Below are positions 11,223-24,700 of a stretch of DNA of 64,000 nucleotides, piece by piece. The translations under genes and the position numbers were made by a program. Positions within the stretch are counted from its first letter, which is position 1. The number at the start of each line of letters is the position of its first letter. The stretch comes from Caenorhabditis remanei (Eukaryota; Nematoda; Chromadorea; Rhabditida; Rhabditidae): positions 744,001 to 808,000 of the forward strand of contig NC_071331.1 of assembly GCF_010183535.1 (NCBI RefSeq), in the 5' to 3' direction. A model generated the notes under the pieces. That model was not told the DNA's origin. It saw only the letters and a program-made list of their open reading frames with translations, and made no database searches.

Positions 11223-12410
11223 CTGTTCAAGCCTTTTTCCAGAATCTTATGACTTGAATATTCCAGAATCCCTTATCACATTTGATCCAGAAGGTCAAAA
11301 TATATTTGAATCATCCAATAACAAAACTCCTCCAGATTCTCCTACAATCCATGTCTCATGACAATCAGACACACCTTTGATTGTTTACCAATAGACACCC
11401 CAGTTTTTCAATGTTTTCGAGTAAATACTCTGTCAGATTAGGAAGTAGAATGAGGAGAACAAAATGTAACTACAATACTTTGGAAAATTTCAATAATCAC
11501 GGATTCAGAATGCTTTCATATTGCACTTTCAGGATTACTGCTCGTTTGATGTGCCAGTTTGTTTGAAACAAATTTACATCACACATTTTTGAGAATGTAT
11601 TCTAATCGGACACTTCACTGGTGTATATCATATTATAGATGGAAGATAATGAACATTGGTTTTGAAGGGTAGTGACAACTTTCAATTGTGATTAAAACTG
11701 TAAATTTCTGTAATTACTTTAATTTGTTTGATATCAATTAACACGAATGATTCCATTATTTGATACATTTCAGAAATAGGGAAACAAAGATCACAGATCC
11801 CTATTTCAAAAATCAGATTCCCAATAACATAGCATTAGGCCAAATCTAGATGAATGGGGTACATCCAATTCAGGTATTTCAAAAGTTGGTGTTTTTTGAA
11901 AAACTGGTTTCATCATTTTCCAGAGATCACTCGTTCAATTAGAATTGCATTATTTAGTTGGTAGACAACGTCATTCATGATTTATGAATAAGTAGAGATA
12001 GGTGTTTGGAGCATGGTGTGAGTTAGCAATTACTCCGTACGAAATATGAAGATTGTATAATAGATGAAGAAGGAAATAATCCGATTTGAATAATTGGGCA
12101 TTATGAAGATTATAAAAATTCTGGAGGTTAAAGAAAAAAAGAAGTTGTGCAATTAAAGACCCGGTTTCAGAGTTATCTAGCTCACATTTTGAAGAAAAAC
12201 TTATGTTTTGAGAGCGCACATTCATAAATCCAGTTTCAAATCTATTCCAAGTTTTCTCGAAATTTAAAAATTACATTGATCTCAAACTAGCAATTTTCGA
12301 TGTCAGCTCTCCAATTTCCATTTTTTAAAATGTCGTTACCACTTTTTGTCTTTGTGAGTACATTTTTCCTCAAATTTCTGAAAATGTAGTCTAAATCACT
12401 AATCTATAAG

Positions 12411-12431
12411 TTTATAGAAATGACAGCAGAA
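12411..12431 (-). ncRNA. Candidate 21U-RNA locus
   Basis: Minus-strand CTGTTTCA at 12471-12478; the T of a TAAT context lies 40 nt downstream. In unit 2 the motif has changed (TGAAACAC near 40480), so only this copy keeps the octamer. Confidence 0.5.
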
Positions 12432-13293
12432 TTAGAAATAAACCTTTAATGAAAGTTTTTGGAACAAAACTGAAACAGAGGTTTTCTAAAAAAAGAAACG
12501 GTATTTCTTACGGTTTTACAAAATCTTAATTGATTATTGCGTTGATTTATTTGATTATACCGACGATAATAATCACGAACCTTGATTCCGAATTGCTGAT
12601 CTTTATTTTACCAAAAGCACAATAGAACCTAATCGACATGAATCGTCCTATTCATGCAGTATGAAAATTGGTGTGTTTTTTAAAAAAATCTTTTTTTCTG
12701 ATCTTATTGTCGATCAAGATTATGTACTGTGTTGGCCATAGTGAAAAAGATATCACAGTGTTTCGGAAGAGAATAATTTCAAGAATACTGAAAACAGTAG
12801 TTTTTTTTAATTGAATACTTTCATTTTATCGAAAAGACGATAGACAAATCGATGCTAAAAATCCCAAAAATTAATTGAAAAAAATACATACACTTTAAAA
12901 GTGTTAGATTTTGAACTAAAAGTTGTTTTCTATAGTTTTCAACTGTATCCTAATATCATTATCGACCATGTCTCATGCGGATTTCTGACATCTTTACTAT
13001 TAACAAACACCAGATTCTGTATGTTTGTTTGTCTGTCGCCGATCCTACCGCCCTTCCTACTGAACCGATTTTCTTCAAATTTGGACGAAAAGATCAGAAA
13101 TTTTCTCTTAATGATGCCCGTCTTTTTCTTTTTTCAAAATTCTCAAAATTACGCCTTCTGAGCCAAAAACACTGATAAAGCATGGGGAATGAAAAACGGA
13201 AAAAGTGGCGTGAAACTGTCGGCCTAAGCATTTCTTGACTTTTTTCGACTTGCATTTTCCGTGGTCGCACGTCGAGGGTTGACGGGTCGGCGC

Positions 13294-13340
13294 GTCTGAT
13301 CTGGCAAGTTAAGCGTCGTTGACTACAGTTAGTTTTAAGT
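13294..13340 (+). pseudogene. 5S rRNA-like fragment inside the Helitron
   Basis: The stretch GTCTGATCTGGCAAGTTAAG, then a CGTTGA-like block and CAGTTAGT, resembles the middle of nematode 5S rRNA (the region starting CCGATCTGGCAAGTTAAGC), which includes the internal Pol III control region. Ends of the 5S gene are missing. The resemblance is from memory of the 5S sequence. Confidence 0.6.
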
Positions 13341-14751
13341 TCGATCCCGGGTGACGAGAAAAGTTTTTTGATTTTTTGTTGATAGGTTCGGAAAAATAGA
13401 AGTTTCCGAACATGTCGTTTGTTTCCAGTGAGATCTACGTCACGAACAAATGCGGACCGTTTCTTAAAAAAGGGACGACGACAAACATTTTTTGTTATCA
13501 TCGGATTCAGAAAAATAATTGAGGACTGAAAACGTTTCGTTTTCTTCCAGATTGATAGGTATCACAAATAAATACGGGCAGTTTTCAAGACACAGGTGGT
13601 GGATCCATATGGGTCCACATTAAAAAAGTATTGATAGCCATTTTGGGCAACATTTCCCTTCTTCTTATCACTGTTTTCGCTCCTCCCATTTTTAAAATAT
13701 AATAACGAGCGGAAGCCGCGTGAAGTCCTGATATGGGCCACGTAAAATCCGTTTTTTCCAACCGCTGATAACTATCATTTTCTTTCTAACTACTAACTGT
13801 TCCCGCCGACAATTCACTGGATGCTCATGGTGGTGCTTCTCCTGTTCCCCGTGATAACACCTCCACCTCGGACGCTGTTCCTCGGCTTCGTGATAGTCTG
13901 ACTTTCGGGTTGAATGGTCTAAGTCTGATGAGTACAGAAGAAGAAATAGATGAAGGTGTGTTCCATCTATCAGAATCAGATGGGAGAGTGGAGCTCGGAG
14001 AAATTGATGGGGTAGAGGACACGACACAGAGATCGACAAGAAGAAACGTCCGGTGAAGCTATCCGGACTTGATATTGACAGGATTCCATAGCAAATGTTG
14101 TTGACCTGACGGCAGAAAGAGACGAGATGAATATAAGTACGGATATCGGCTCGGATTCAGATGTGAGTGTAAAATTTAACGGAATTGACGGGATCGAGGG
14201 CACTCAGCTGATGACACAGGAGCCGGTGAAAAAATACGGTGAAAAATATCGACAAAAAGGTGACGTCGGGCACTGCTTTCCGGCACCCAAGATTGTCCGG
14301 ATCTTTACTATCTCTGAGATTGAAAATTATGGCAAATGATACATCAGTCCGACGATTTCTACAGTCTGAATGAGCAGTCGACAGTCAAACTATAACAGAA
14401 CCAACACCAAACGAATGGAAATCAGCAGGAAAAATGAGTCCGAAGATCAAACAAAATCTGGACGGACTTCATGATTTCCCAGGCTGCTTTCAGAAGACCC
14501 CGAAGATGTGACGGCGGGAAGAACAAGAGCCAACACCATCAGAGCATCTGTAACTCAAGTGAAAGAGACAGGCAGACCACGTCGAGTTCGGAAGTCGACA
14601 CGTCAACGAGTTGTTTCTCCAGTAGGTGCCACTGATGCACAACCAGATCCTCACAACATGGGAAGGATGGATCAAGTTAATCCGTACTGCGAGGCGATAT
14701 ATTTCACGGCTAAGTTTCACTTTCAAATGGTGAAGGGGGTGTGTTTAGGAA

Positions 14752-14805
14752 TCCGATCTGGCAAGTTAGGCAACGTTGACTGTAATCAGTTGGATGTGTC
14801 CCATG
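14752..14805 (+). pseudogene. Second 5S rRNA-like fragment inside the Helitron
   Basis: TCCGATCTGGCAAGTTAGGC followed by AACGTTGA and CAGTTGGAT matches the same internal part of 5S rRNA as the fragment at 13294, in the same orientation. Two partial copies in one element suggest capture of 5S DNA, or use of it as an internal promoter. Confidence 0.6.
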
Positions 14806-15561
14806 TGGAGACGTGGAACATTTTTTCTTATCGCTAGATTTAGAAAAAAGAGGATTAAGGGAACGAAATTGTATCAGAAAAGTAGAGATATCCCAATTGT
14901 GTTTTTCCGGAACGGTCTGCTCATAGCTAGAAAACTACTAACAAGTTAAGAAAAATATTACGATCCATAAGTTGGAGAGAATTCTAAGACCTCGATAGTC
15001 TCAACCGTTTGGGAAGCGCCGCAGGCGCTGTAACATCCAGAAGGGTGGTGTAGAAAAGGAGGTTTAGTCGCCGTTAGGCGACGTGAACCGACTGGTTTCT
15101 GAAAAAGTGGAAACATTCTTAAAAACCATATATCCTGGACTTAACAATTCCTATTTCCACCCAGACATTTCACACATTCTCGAAAAAGTAAAAATGCACG
15201 CAATTTCTTTTTTCATTAGTCAGTTCTGCTTGTGGTTTTTGACCCCCCTTCATGTCCCAAAAATAGTAGTCGTAAATTAAGCATTCCTTCTGAATACTCA
15301 GTGGATTAATGTTTCAAATGTTTCTTTTTTTATTGAGATGCGTGGGTAGGTTTTGATAAGGATATGAATTAAGATAGTGATATGAATTGAAATTTAAACG
15401 CTAAAAATCAGTGTTTAATGAAGACGTGTTGGTTGAAACCGGAAAATTGAGTTTGAAAAAAAGTAGGAACATGATGATTCTTTTGAGTGTTCTACAAGCT
15501 AAACTCTATGATAATTGCAACAGTGTACTGCACTATCATTTTATAATATTAATAATGATTA

Positions 15562-15582
15562 ACACAAATGAGCAATATACAA
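15562..15582 (-). ncRNA. Candidate 21U-RNA locus
   Basis: Minus-strand CTGTTTCA at 15620-15627; the T of a TGAT context lies 38 nt downstream. The unit 2 copy at 41460-41480 keeps motif and start with spacing 39. Confidence 0.5.
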
Positions 15583-18500
15583 TCAGACTAACGCTGTACA
15601 GCGAACGTTAAAAAGCACTTGAAACAGTGATTGTTAACTGACTGCGCAGAAGATGCCAATGATAAATCAAATGTCTGAAATATATGAAAAATTAATTCAA
15701 ATACACTTTCAATAATCTCTTTTCGACTTTTTAAATAATGTATTTATAACCAATGGGTCAAAATAATATAATCATATTAATACATCACTTCCCCCCTTCT
15801 CTAATTATCACTTTCTGTCTGGAGCAATATGATGATGAGAGAGAGGAAAACGTGAAAGCTGAAATATTGCTCAGAGCCTTTTGAAATAATAGACAATCAC
15901 GGGTTTTAGGATTATTTATGACTTTTTAGTCGTGTCATTCTCATCGTGATCTTAAACACTTAAACAGAATAGAATTTCATAGATATATTTGTTTTGGTCA
16001 GTTGTCGGAACGGAACCAATTTGCATTTATTTTCATTCTAGCTGTATAGTCTTTATTGTTGCTTCTTTTAACAATCGCGTTTCGATAATTTTTGAAAACT
16101 GGTTTGATATCTTGAACATTCGAGAATTGGTTTTGATGCGGCTCTTATTAATTTTCGTGTTTTACTAGGTTTAAAAAATATTAGAAACCTATGTAACATC
16201 ACTGTCCCTATTCTTTGCTGACACTTTGTTAGCCAAAATACATGCATTTAAAATCTCGTGATCTGAATCCTCCAGAAACCTTTATCGCATTTGATTTAGA
16301 AGGTCTAACAATTTGAATCATCCAATATCAAAATTTCTCAGAATCCACCTACAATCCGTTGTCTCGTGACAATCAGACACACCTTTCATTGTTTACCAAT
16401 AGAGACCCAAGAATTGTGAATCTTTTCCAGCTGTCAGATTAGGAAGAACTACAATATATTGTGGAGCCATGACCACAGAAGGCAGTGAGAAAAAGAAGAG
16501 GATTCTGAAGAGATTGAGAAAGAAGTTATTCGATTTGTGTAATTGAAATTGAGATTAAAACGAAGAGGGGATTCTGGATTGCGGAAAAAGGCAGATCTCA
16601 ACTAGAAACAGGTGCACTGCACTCAAAATTTCTGAAAAAAAAACATTTTGATCGGTCTCGTCTGAATTGTTGTCTGCTAATTGAAACTTCAGTAAGAATC
16701 ACTGATGTTCGTATCCACATTGCACTTCCCATAAGATTATTGACCATTCAAAGTTATAACCAGTTTTTTGTCTAGTCGGGTACATTTATTACTTTACAAT
16801 ATTTTAAAAATGTAGTCTAATTGACTAGTCTACCATTTCAATATACTAGAGATGAAAAACTGAGTATTGAAATGGTGGAGTCATAGAGAAATCCAAGTTG
16901 AAATACATTGAAAGGTTTCAAACAGAACTGAAACGGTAAGTTTTGATTAATCAGTTTTCTCAATTGTTCTTGCTTAATTTTCATTGAATAATCCATTAAA
17001 AACCCCCACAAAGATGACGAAGCCAAACAATTCAAATAGATGATTTTCAATAACGCCTAATCAACATGAATCGGGTACATTCTATTCAAAATAGGTCTGT
17101 TTTTTATTAAAAATCTGCTCGTCATCTTTTTTTTTGATCACTCGTTCGATCAAATGGACCACTTTTTATTGTTACCTTTCTGAAAATGTTATTTATGCAT
17201 CACAGATAAGTTACTGATATTAGTATGAGGAATATTTGGTGTAATAAAACAGTCTCTAAAGAAATTATGAAAATTTATAATATTTTTGAGACAAGCGATA
17301 ATGAAAGTGAATGGATCATAAAAGTTAAAATAGTTTAGTGTAACAGGCTAATATGTAATAAAGGTAAGGCTATCTATACTAATCGAAAAATGAAAAAATT
17401 GCTTCTCAAAAATTGAAACATTAAAAAACTATTCTTAAAAAAGAAAATTTTCTATCGATATTTGTGGCCTAATTTTGCAACAAATGCGCCCTAAGGATGA
17501 CATTTAAACAACACTGAAAATAAGGAGACACGGAGAAAGGTTTTTTTGGCCGAACTGTCTGCTATCATTCGGAACGATAATGTTTTTGTGAAATTATTAC
17601 CGATCATTGTATCCGTATTCAACTTCCCATAAGACCATTGCCCATTCTATGTCATTACCAGTTTTTGTCTAGTCGGGTACATTTATTACTTCACAATATT
17701 TTTAAAATGTAGTCTAATTGACTAGTCTACCAATTTGATGAAAGAGAACGTCAAAGCAAAGCCATGCAAAGTTTAAAAACAAAATTGAAACATAAGTTTA
17801 TTTAAAATGAACTGCGACAGTAAGTTACCGATAAAAGTGTTGTTATTAATACGGTTTCACTAAATCCATTTATTGTTTTCTGCATCGATCATACCTGTCC
17901 GCAAAATACACCGCAAACACCCTACTTCAATAAACCTGTTTTCAAAAACTCAATAGAATCTAATCAACATGAGTCAGGGGAAATCTTATTCATGTTATTT
18001 TGAAATCTGCTCTTCATTATTTTCTGATTCGATTAAATGGCCCATTTTTAATGTAAGCGTTATTCTAAAATCGGATATTCATGAATCATGGAAATGTGAT
18101 TGATGTTTGGAGCAGGACTTCGGCAGATGAGTAACGCATAGAATAGTCTCCGATGAGCGAAAAGACAATTTCCGACATTTATGACCTCAAAAACAAAAGT
18201 GAATAAATGATTTATGTCAAAATATTTCAGTGTAACAGAGTGAAATATGTAGTGAAGGCTAGGCACTATTTGCTAAATAGATAAATTTCTCAGGCATTAA
18301 AATTTTGCATCGAGAGAGATTTTTTCGATGTCGTGAAACACGAAAAATGTTTTTAGAAGATTTCCACGGACACTGTTTCTATGAAATCATAAACTATAGT
18401 AAATCCAGAACTGCTATTGCTCACAGGTTTTCCGATAGTAATTACATGAGGCTTCCCTGCCAAACCCATGGTATTTATAAATAGCCCTCGATCTATCGAA

Positions 18501-20282
18501 ATTCGAATCTACCCTGTTCTTTCTCTGTTTTACATGAACCTGAAAATATCATTACTATCTCATTCTTCTTTAATAATTTAGGCTGTTCAAAATAATGAAT
18601 TTAATGAGCATGAAGTCAACAATTAGTATACCCACCCAGACATTTCACATATTCTCAGAAAAGTAAAAAATGTGCACAATATTTTGCTCATTATTCTTTT
18701 CTCCTAGTGGTTTTTGGCCCCCCTTCATGTCCCAAAAAAGTAAAAGTGTTGCTGTAAATTAAGCATTCTTTCTGAATACTCCATGGATAATGTTTCAAAC
18801 TTCTCTCTTTTTTTATGTGATGTATGGGTGGTTATTATTGCTACCAATTCATATCCATTGCAAGCCTTCACAGTCACAAATGAAGCTTAAAGATAATTTT
18901 TTATAAGTCTAGTTCGAGTACAGCGGCTCATCGTGATGGAAACTGAAAATGAAAAAGAGAAGTCGTGACAGTTTCTACATAGATGGCCTCCTACAACATT
19001 TTATTAAAGATCCAGATAAACGCAGCAATATGAAATATAGCAATTTCGACAATTGGAACAGGATACAAGATAATTTTTGAGGCCTATATCGATCATAGCA
19101 GAATATGGAAATCATGCCAAAATAATATCCAATTTTGAAACGGTAAGAAGAACATAGAAACTCTTGTTTCATCAACTCATTAAAAACTTCAAGCTCAAAA
19201 ACTTCTCAATGAGATATAACAAAGAAATGGTAGAAACCGAAATGATCAAATCGAAAAACGAAGATACGTACAAATTTATGGATTGAGGTCTATAAGCTAA
19301 ACTTTCGATCAAATTTGGGAAAGTTTGCAGCAAAACTATTTTTCTAACACTACAAAATCAGTAGAGTTCTTCATACTAAATTTATCGACACACTAGTTGT
19401 ACAACGAAGGTTCCAAAGCGCACGAAACAGGGATTGTCGAGAAAAATTTCATTCAAGGAGTGTGCACCGGCTGTGCACGATAAGCCACTCATAAATCAAA
19501 TATCTGAAGCAGTAAAAAATTGAAAACTCCTGTTCCACTGACTTTCAAAGTGCTTCAAACATATAAAACTATTAATGAATTTGTTTTGTTGCTCTTTAAA
19601 TGTTCATAATACCCAGTGGGCCATTATAATGCAATCATATAATACAGGTGATGGTTGAAAGTTCAACATTTAATCATACTTTTTTAAAGTATACAACAGT
19701 AGTTTCGAATTTATGCACAGAAAATCAATCAGAGTCAAATAATATGAAAATACAAAGTCACAAACAAGTTCTCTGAAACAAATTTTAAAAATTGTTTCAC
19801 CTAATTTTTAAAAAGGTTCAAGCAAGGAAACTTTTAGTAATTCTTCTTATTGTTCTTTAATTCACATCACATCATTATTGTTCAAAAATACCCAATGGGT
19901 CAAAATAATATAATCAAATTAATACATCACTTCCCCCCTTTCTCTAATTATCACTTTCTGTCTGGAGCATTATGATGATGAGAGGGAGGAAAACGTGAAA
20001 TCTGAAATATTGCTCGGAGCCTTTTGAAAATAACAGACAATCACGGGTTTTAGATTTATTTATGACTTTTTAGTCGTGTCATTTTCATCGTGATCTTAAA
20101 CATTGGATGATGGAGTTTAATAGAAAATATTTTTACATTTTGGCCAGCTGCCTAAATTAATTTTTAATTCCGGCAATAGTTTGCGGTATATTATTGTTTC
20201 TTCTAACAACCATGTTTCAATAGTTTTTGAAATTGTAACCGGCTTTAATAAGATTCGGTCGTTTGGAATTTTCATGGCTCAT

Positions 20283-20501
20283 ATTATTATAAATTCACGA
20301 CACTGCGCCGCATGGCTTTTGGCGCCTCTAATTTGGTCAAAATGGTCTCGAAGCGAAAAACATTATTTGCATTTATTTTTAGACCTGCAAAGCTCGAAAA
20401 TAGGGTATTTGATCTTTTTCAACTACGAGACCATTCCGCGAAATTTCTAATAAATGGGATGCGCCTTTAAAGCCATGCGGCGTAGTGTTGTGAATTTATA
20501 A
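20283..20501. mobile_element. Palindromic MITE next to the mariner
   Basis: The left arm (TTATAAATTCACGACACTGC, from about 20285) and the right arm (GTAGTGTTGTGAATTTATAA, to about 20501) are inverted repeats of about 40 nt including GCCGCATGGCTTT. An inner pair (ATGGTCTCG / CGAGACCAT) extends the fold. Unit 2 lacks the element at about 46205. The flanks suggest a short AT-rich target duplication (ATATTA). Confidence 0.7.
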
Positions 20502-20503
20502 TA

Positions 20504-21747
20504 GGTTGTCCCATAAGTTTTCGAACATTATTGAGATCAAATTTATTCAAAGCCAGAATATTACAAAAATCAAACATAGTGACCACCTTTATCCACGACT
20601 GCTTGCCATTTAGTAGGTAGAGATTCAATACCTTTCCGCCAAAACTCAGGCTGCTTCGAGTCAAAATACTTCTTCAACCATTTCTCGACCTCTGACTTTG
20701 TTTTGAAGTCCTGGCCTTCAAGGGATCGATGCATGTCGCTGAACAGATGGTAATCCGAAGGGGCAAGATCAGGGCTGTACGGAGGGTAAGCAAGGACTGT
20801 CCAGTGGAATGTAGCCAGGAGAGGCTTGGTCGTCTTTGCGGTGTGTGGTCTTGCGTTGTCATGGAGGTAGTGGACTCTGTGACCGTGTAGAGGGGAGGTT
20901 TTCAGTTTGGACTTCACTTTTTGTAATTGAGAAGAATAGTAGTCGGCGGTGATAGTTTTTCCCTCCGGAAGCAGTTCCCAATAAAGCACTCCATGAATAG
21001 ACCACCAGACGGAGAGCACTATTTTCTTAGGGTGTAACTCCTGTTTGACGACATCCTCTGGTTGTTTATTAGCATCAACCCACTGGGCTCTCCTGTGGTG
21101 GTTTTCGTATAAGACCCACTTCTCGTCCGACGTAACCAAATGATCCAGCCAGTTGAAATTAGGATGGTGGGTTAGAAGTTGCAGTGACATGTCCACTCGG
21201 CGCTCAAGGTCAAAGTTAGACAATTTGTGTGGTATCCATCTTCCCATTTTTTTTAACTTGCCAAGAGCTCCCAGTTCTCTTTCTACCGCAGAGTGAGTAG
21301 AGCCCATTACTGTTGCCAGTTTACGAATGGATTGAAATGGGTCACTTTCCACTACCTCCCGTAACTTGTCAATGTCGAACTCCACTGGTCTTCCAGAACT
21401 TGCTTCTTCGGTCAAAGAAAAATCATTATTTTTGAAACGATGAACCACCGGCTAATTGTCTGCCGTTAAGGGGCATTATTCTTATAAACTGCAACCATAC
21501 GTTCTTTAATCTCAGTGATTTTGGAGTTAGATAGAAACAAAAATAAAATCACATGACGAATATGAAGTCGGTCGGGGACAAAGATTGGTACCGCGTTCAT
21601 TGAGAGAAGGCAGCCAGAAGAAATGAATGTTATAGTCAATACACCCGACGTCTTATATAATGGAAAACATGCACTGTTTGGTTTGATTCTTGCTCTCTGT
21701 CCTATAGCAAATTAACAAAACTATGTTCGAAAACTTTTGGGACAACC
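20504..21747 (-). mobile_element. mariner transposon, inactivated
   Basis: It is 1,244 bp with terminal inverted repeats GGTTGTCCCATAAGTTTTCG (left) and GGTTGTCCCAAAAGTTTTCG (right, reverse complement), flanked by TA at 20502-20503 and 21748-21749, the mariner target duplication. It lies directly beside the palindromic MITE, and the pair is absent from unit 2. Confidence 0.92.
20570..21600 (-). pseudogene. mariner transposase pseudogene
   Basis: The transposase reads from an ATG at 21600-21598 (MNAVPIFVPD, with the RHVIL helix). It meets an in-frame TAA at 21468-21466, then a frame change near 21450 at the RQTISRW helix-turn-helix, and stays open from 21448 to 20570 (292 aa). The open part shows the catalytic triad of a DD34D enzyme: SDEKW, HDNARPH, and YSPDLAPSDYHLF with exactly 34 residues between the second and third D. 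The product would lack part of the DNA-binding domain, so this copy should not be autonomous. Confidence 0.92.
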
Positions 21748-24700
21748 TAATATTAAATTTTCATTTTCTTACTATCTAATTGTCTGAACTGAAATAGTTT
21801 TTTGTGATTTTTAGTTCTGCTAGCACTACGTCCATTGTTGTTTCTTCAAACAATCATATTTCAATAGTTTTTGAAGCAGTAACCGATATTTATAAAATTC
21901 AATTCGTGACGAACAACTTTGCAATTTTCATAGGTTTTGTTACATTAATTTCGATCAAAATCTTCTCCCCAAAAACCTCTGTCAAACCTGATTCAGAAGG
22001 TCAAACAATTTGAATCATCCAATATCAAAATTTCTCAAAATCCACCTACATTCCGTTGTCTCGTGACAATCAGACACACCTTTCATTGTTTACCAATAGG
22101 GACCCCAGAATTTTTGAATGTTTTCCAGTAAATACTCTGTCAGATTAGGAAGTAGAATAAGGGGGAGACGAGATCAATCATGTAACTACAATATTTTGTG
22201 AAATTTCTAAGACTAACAACTCAGAAGCCAGTAAGAATTGAAAAGAATAGGATTCTGAAGAGATAGAGAGGAAAGTAATCCGATTTGGGTAATTGAAATT
22301 GAGATTAAAATGAAGAGCGGCTTCTGGAGATTGGAGATGGGAGTGAAGGGAGAAATCAGGTGTCAAATGCTCAGGTTTTAATAACGATCCTGTTTTCAAC
22401 ACTTGATGAGTGTTGAAAATGAATACAGTTTCAGATTTCTTAAATGGGCTCAAAATTATTAAAGTGTCGATAATTCGTACATCCTAAGGTTTTATTTCAC
22501 TACTCTTATCCATATTCCACTTCCCATAAGATCAATGCCCATTCTATGTCATTACCAGTTTTTTGTCTAGTCAGGTACATTTATTACTTCACAATATTTT
22601 TAAAATGTAGTCTAATTGACTAGTCTACCATTTCAATATACAAGAGATGAAAAACCGAGAATCTTAAAAAATCCGAGTTAAATGACAATAAAAGGTTTCA
22701 CACATAATTGAAACAGTGGATATTAATTAATAAGTTCTTAATTGTTCTTGCACATTTTAATTTTTTTCCTTGTTTTTTTCATTAAAAAACCCCACAAAGA
22801 TGACGAAACCCAACAATTCAAAATAGTTTATTTTCAATAACGCCTAATCAACATGAATGGGATACATCCTATTCAAAATAAGTGTGTTTTTTATTGATAA
22901 ACTGCTCGTAATCTTTTTTCTGATCACCCGTTCGATCAAATAGGCCACTTTCTATTGTTACCTCTCTGAAAATGTTATTTTCGAATTATAAAAAAGTGAT
23001 TGATGTCTGGAGCAGCAATAGTTGGAGTAGAAAACCAGTCACTGGAGAAATAATGAAAATTTGAAACGTTATCTGTGAAGTGAACGGGGCAATGAAAATG
23101 TATCAGTTATATTGTTTGTGAAAAAGATGGTATTTCAATTTTTTGAAAAATTACTCCCTATTAATTGAATGTATAGTTTAGAGAGAGATTTTTTCATTGA
23201 TATGAAACATGAAATAATTTTATGAATATTTCCACGGGTACTGTCTTTATGAAATCATTAAAAAATAGAGAATCCAGAACTGTTATTTTTCATTGACAGT
23301 AAGTAGAGACTTCATAAAATCAACAACAACATACAAAGTTCTTAGTTTTCTCGGTATAACTACATACGGTACCAGATTTTTTCATTCCAGCTCCATTTCA
23401 TTTATATCTATAGATTCCCCATCGACGCATTGAAATTCGAAAACACCCAGAATCTTTTGTGTTAAACATGAAACTGAAAACATCATTACTGTCTTATTAC
23501 TTTTGCTCACTCAATTCGTGACTGCTCACAGACGCTACATATCTTACATTTATCAATTACTATTTTCACCCAGACATTACACATACATATTCTCAGAAAA
23601 GTAAAAATGTGCACAGTATTTGTTCATTAGCCAGTTCACCTTGTGATCTTTGGCTCCCTCCTCATGTCACAAAAAAGTAAACGTGTCGTCGTAAATTCAG
23701 TAGCAATTTTGAATACTTCTGGATTAATGTTACAAACTTGTCTCGTTATTTTTTCATTGATATGAAACATGAAAAAACTTTTGAAAGATTTCCACGGGTA
23801 CTGTTTCTATAAAATCACAAAACATATTTAGATAATCCAGAGCTGTTATTGCTCAGTCACGGGGTACAGACTTTATGAATTCAACATCAACATACAGAGC
23901 TCTTAATATTATAGTAAAAATTACATAAGGCACCAGATTTGTTTCATCTCAGATCTATTTTATTTATGTATATGAAACGATTTAAATGGTTGTATCGAAA
24001 ATTCCGAATTAATCACTATTCCCACCCAGATATTTCACAAGTTTTTGAAAAAGTAAAAAACGCACACAATACTTTTTCATCAGTCTCCTCTCCTCCTTGT
24101 GGTTTTTGACCCTCTCCTCATGTCTCAAATGTGTCGTAAATTAAGGATTCTTTGAGAATACTCCATGAATTAATGTGTCAAACTTGTCTCTCTCTTTTTA
24201 GTGATGCATGGGTAGGTTTTGCTGAAATGAGAATGTTGAAATAACTTTTTTTCACAATTATAATATCTGAAAGGCAGTTTGTTGTTTATTATATTGAAAT
24301 CAATGTTCGGTGTATTAACTGCGGTTAGTCATAATGATGACGACTTCTGTGTAGACAGAAACCGTACCCTTATTTTTCGACCCCAATTTGCTCTTTGTTT
24401 CTGAGAAATTCTGACTTCCTAGTTGTCATCTTTGTTGAACCCAATCTAAACTTATTCTCCACTTCTAAAAATCAAGAATTCGTGACATTCTCCAACTGAT
24501 CCTCCCCCGACTGGTTAGGTGTTCGTTGAGTCGTACACATCTCTACATCACCAACTACTTTTTTCGAACGCGTTCCTTTTTTTCTCGTATTTGTTCTCCC
24601 TAATGATCTGGTTGATCAAGCGTTAAGGCTCGAGGTGTTCGCATTGTTTGGTTTTCAGAAGAGGAGGAGGAGGAGTGTTTTTGTTTTGAATATATATGTA

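Larger units (their letters stand above)
12991..15095. mobile_element. Non-autonomous Helitron
   Basis: The element starts TCTTTACTATTA and ends CTGG, fitting the TC...CTRR ends of Helitrons. A perfect 6-bp stem hairpin (GTCGCC-GTTA-GGCGAC, 15067-15082) lies 13 nt before the 3' end. It sits exactly between A and T without target duplication: unit 2 has the uninterrupted site (TTCTGACA/TTTCTGAA) at 40995/40996. At 2,105 bp it has no Rep/helicase gene. Short ORFs inside show no recognisable domain. It carries two 5S rRNA-like segments (13294-13340 and 14752-14805). A mobilising autonomous partner is not in the window. Confidence 0.85.

Noticed and set aside
13330..13352. GTTCGATCCCGGG resembles a tRNA T-arm
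   Set aside because: No matching acceptor or anticodon arm surrounds it, and the upstream sequence fits 5S rRNA better; it lies inside the Helitron.
13094..14837. Several ORFs of 60-135 aa inside the Helitron
   Set aside because: No recognisable domain, overlapping on both strands, and no counterpart in the window; treated as non-coding content of the element.
22709..22716. CTGTTTCA motif as a 21U-RNA locus
   Set aside because: No YRNT T at 38-41 nt downstream. The same reason applies to 51774-51781, 58867-58874 and 59390-59397; they were left out of the ncRNA list.
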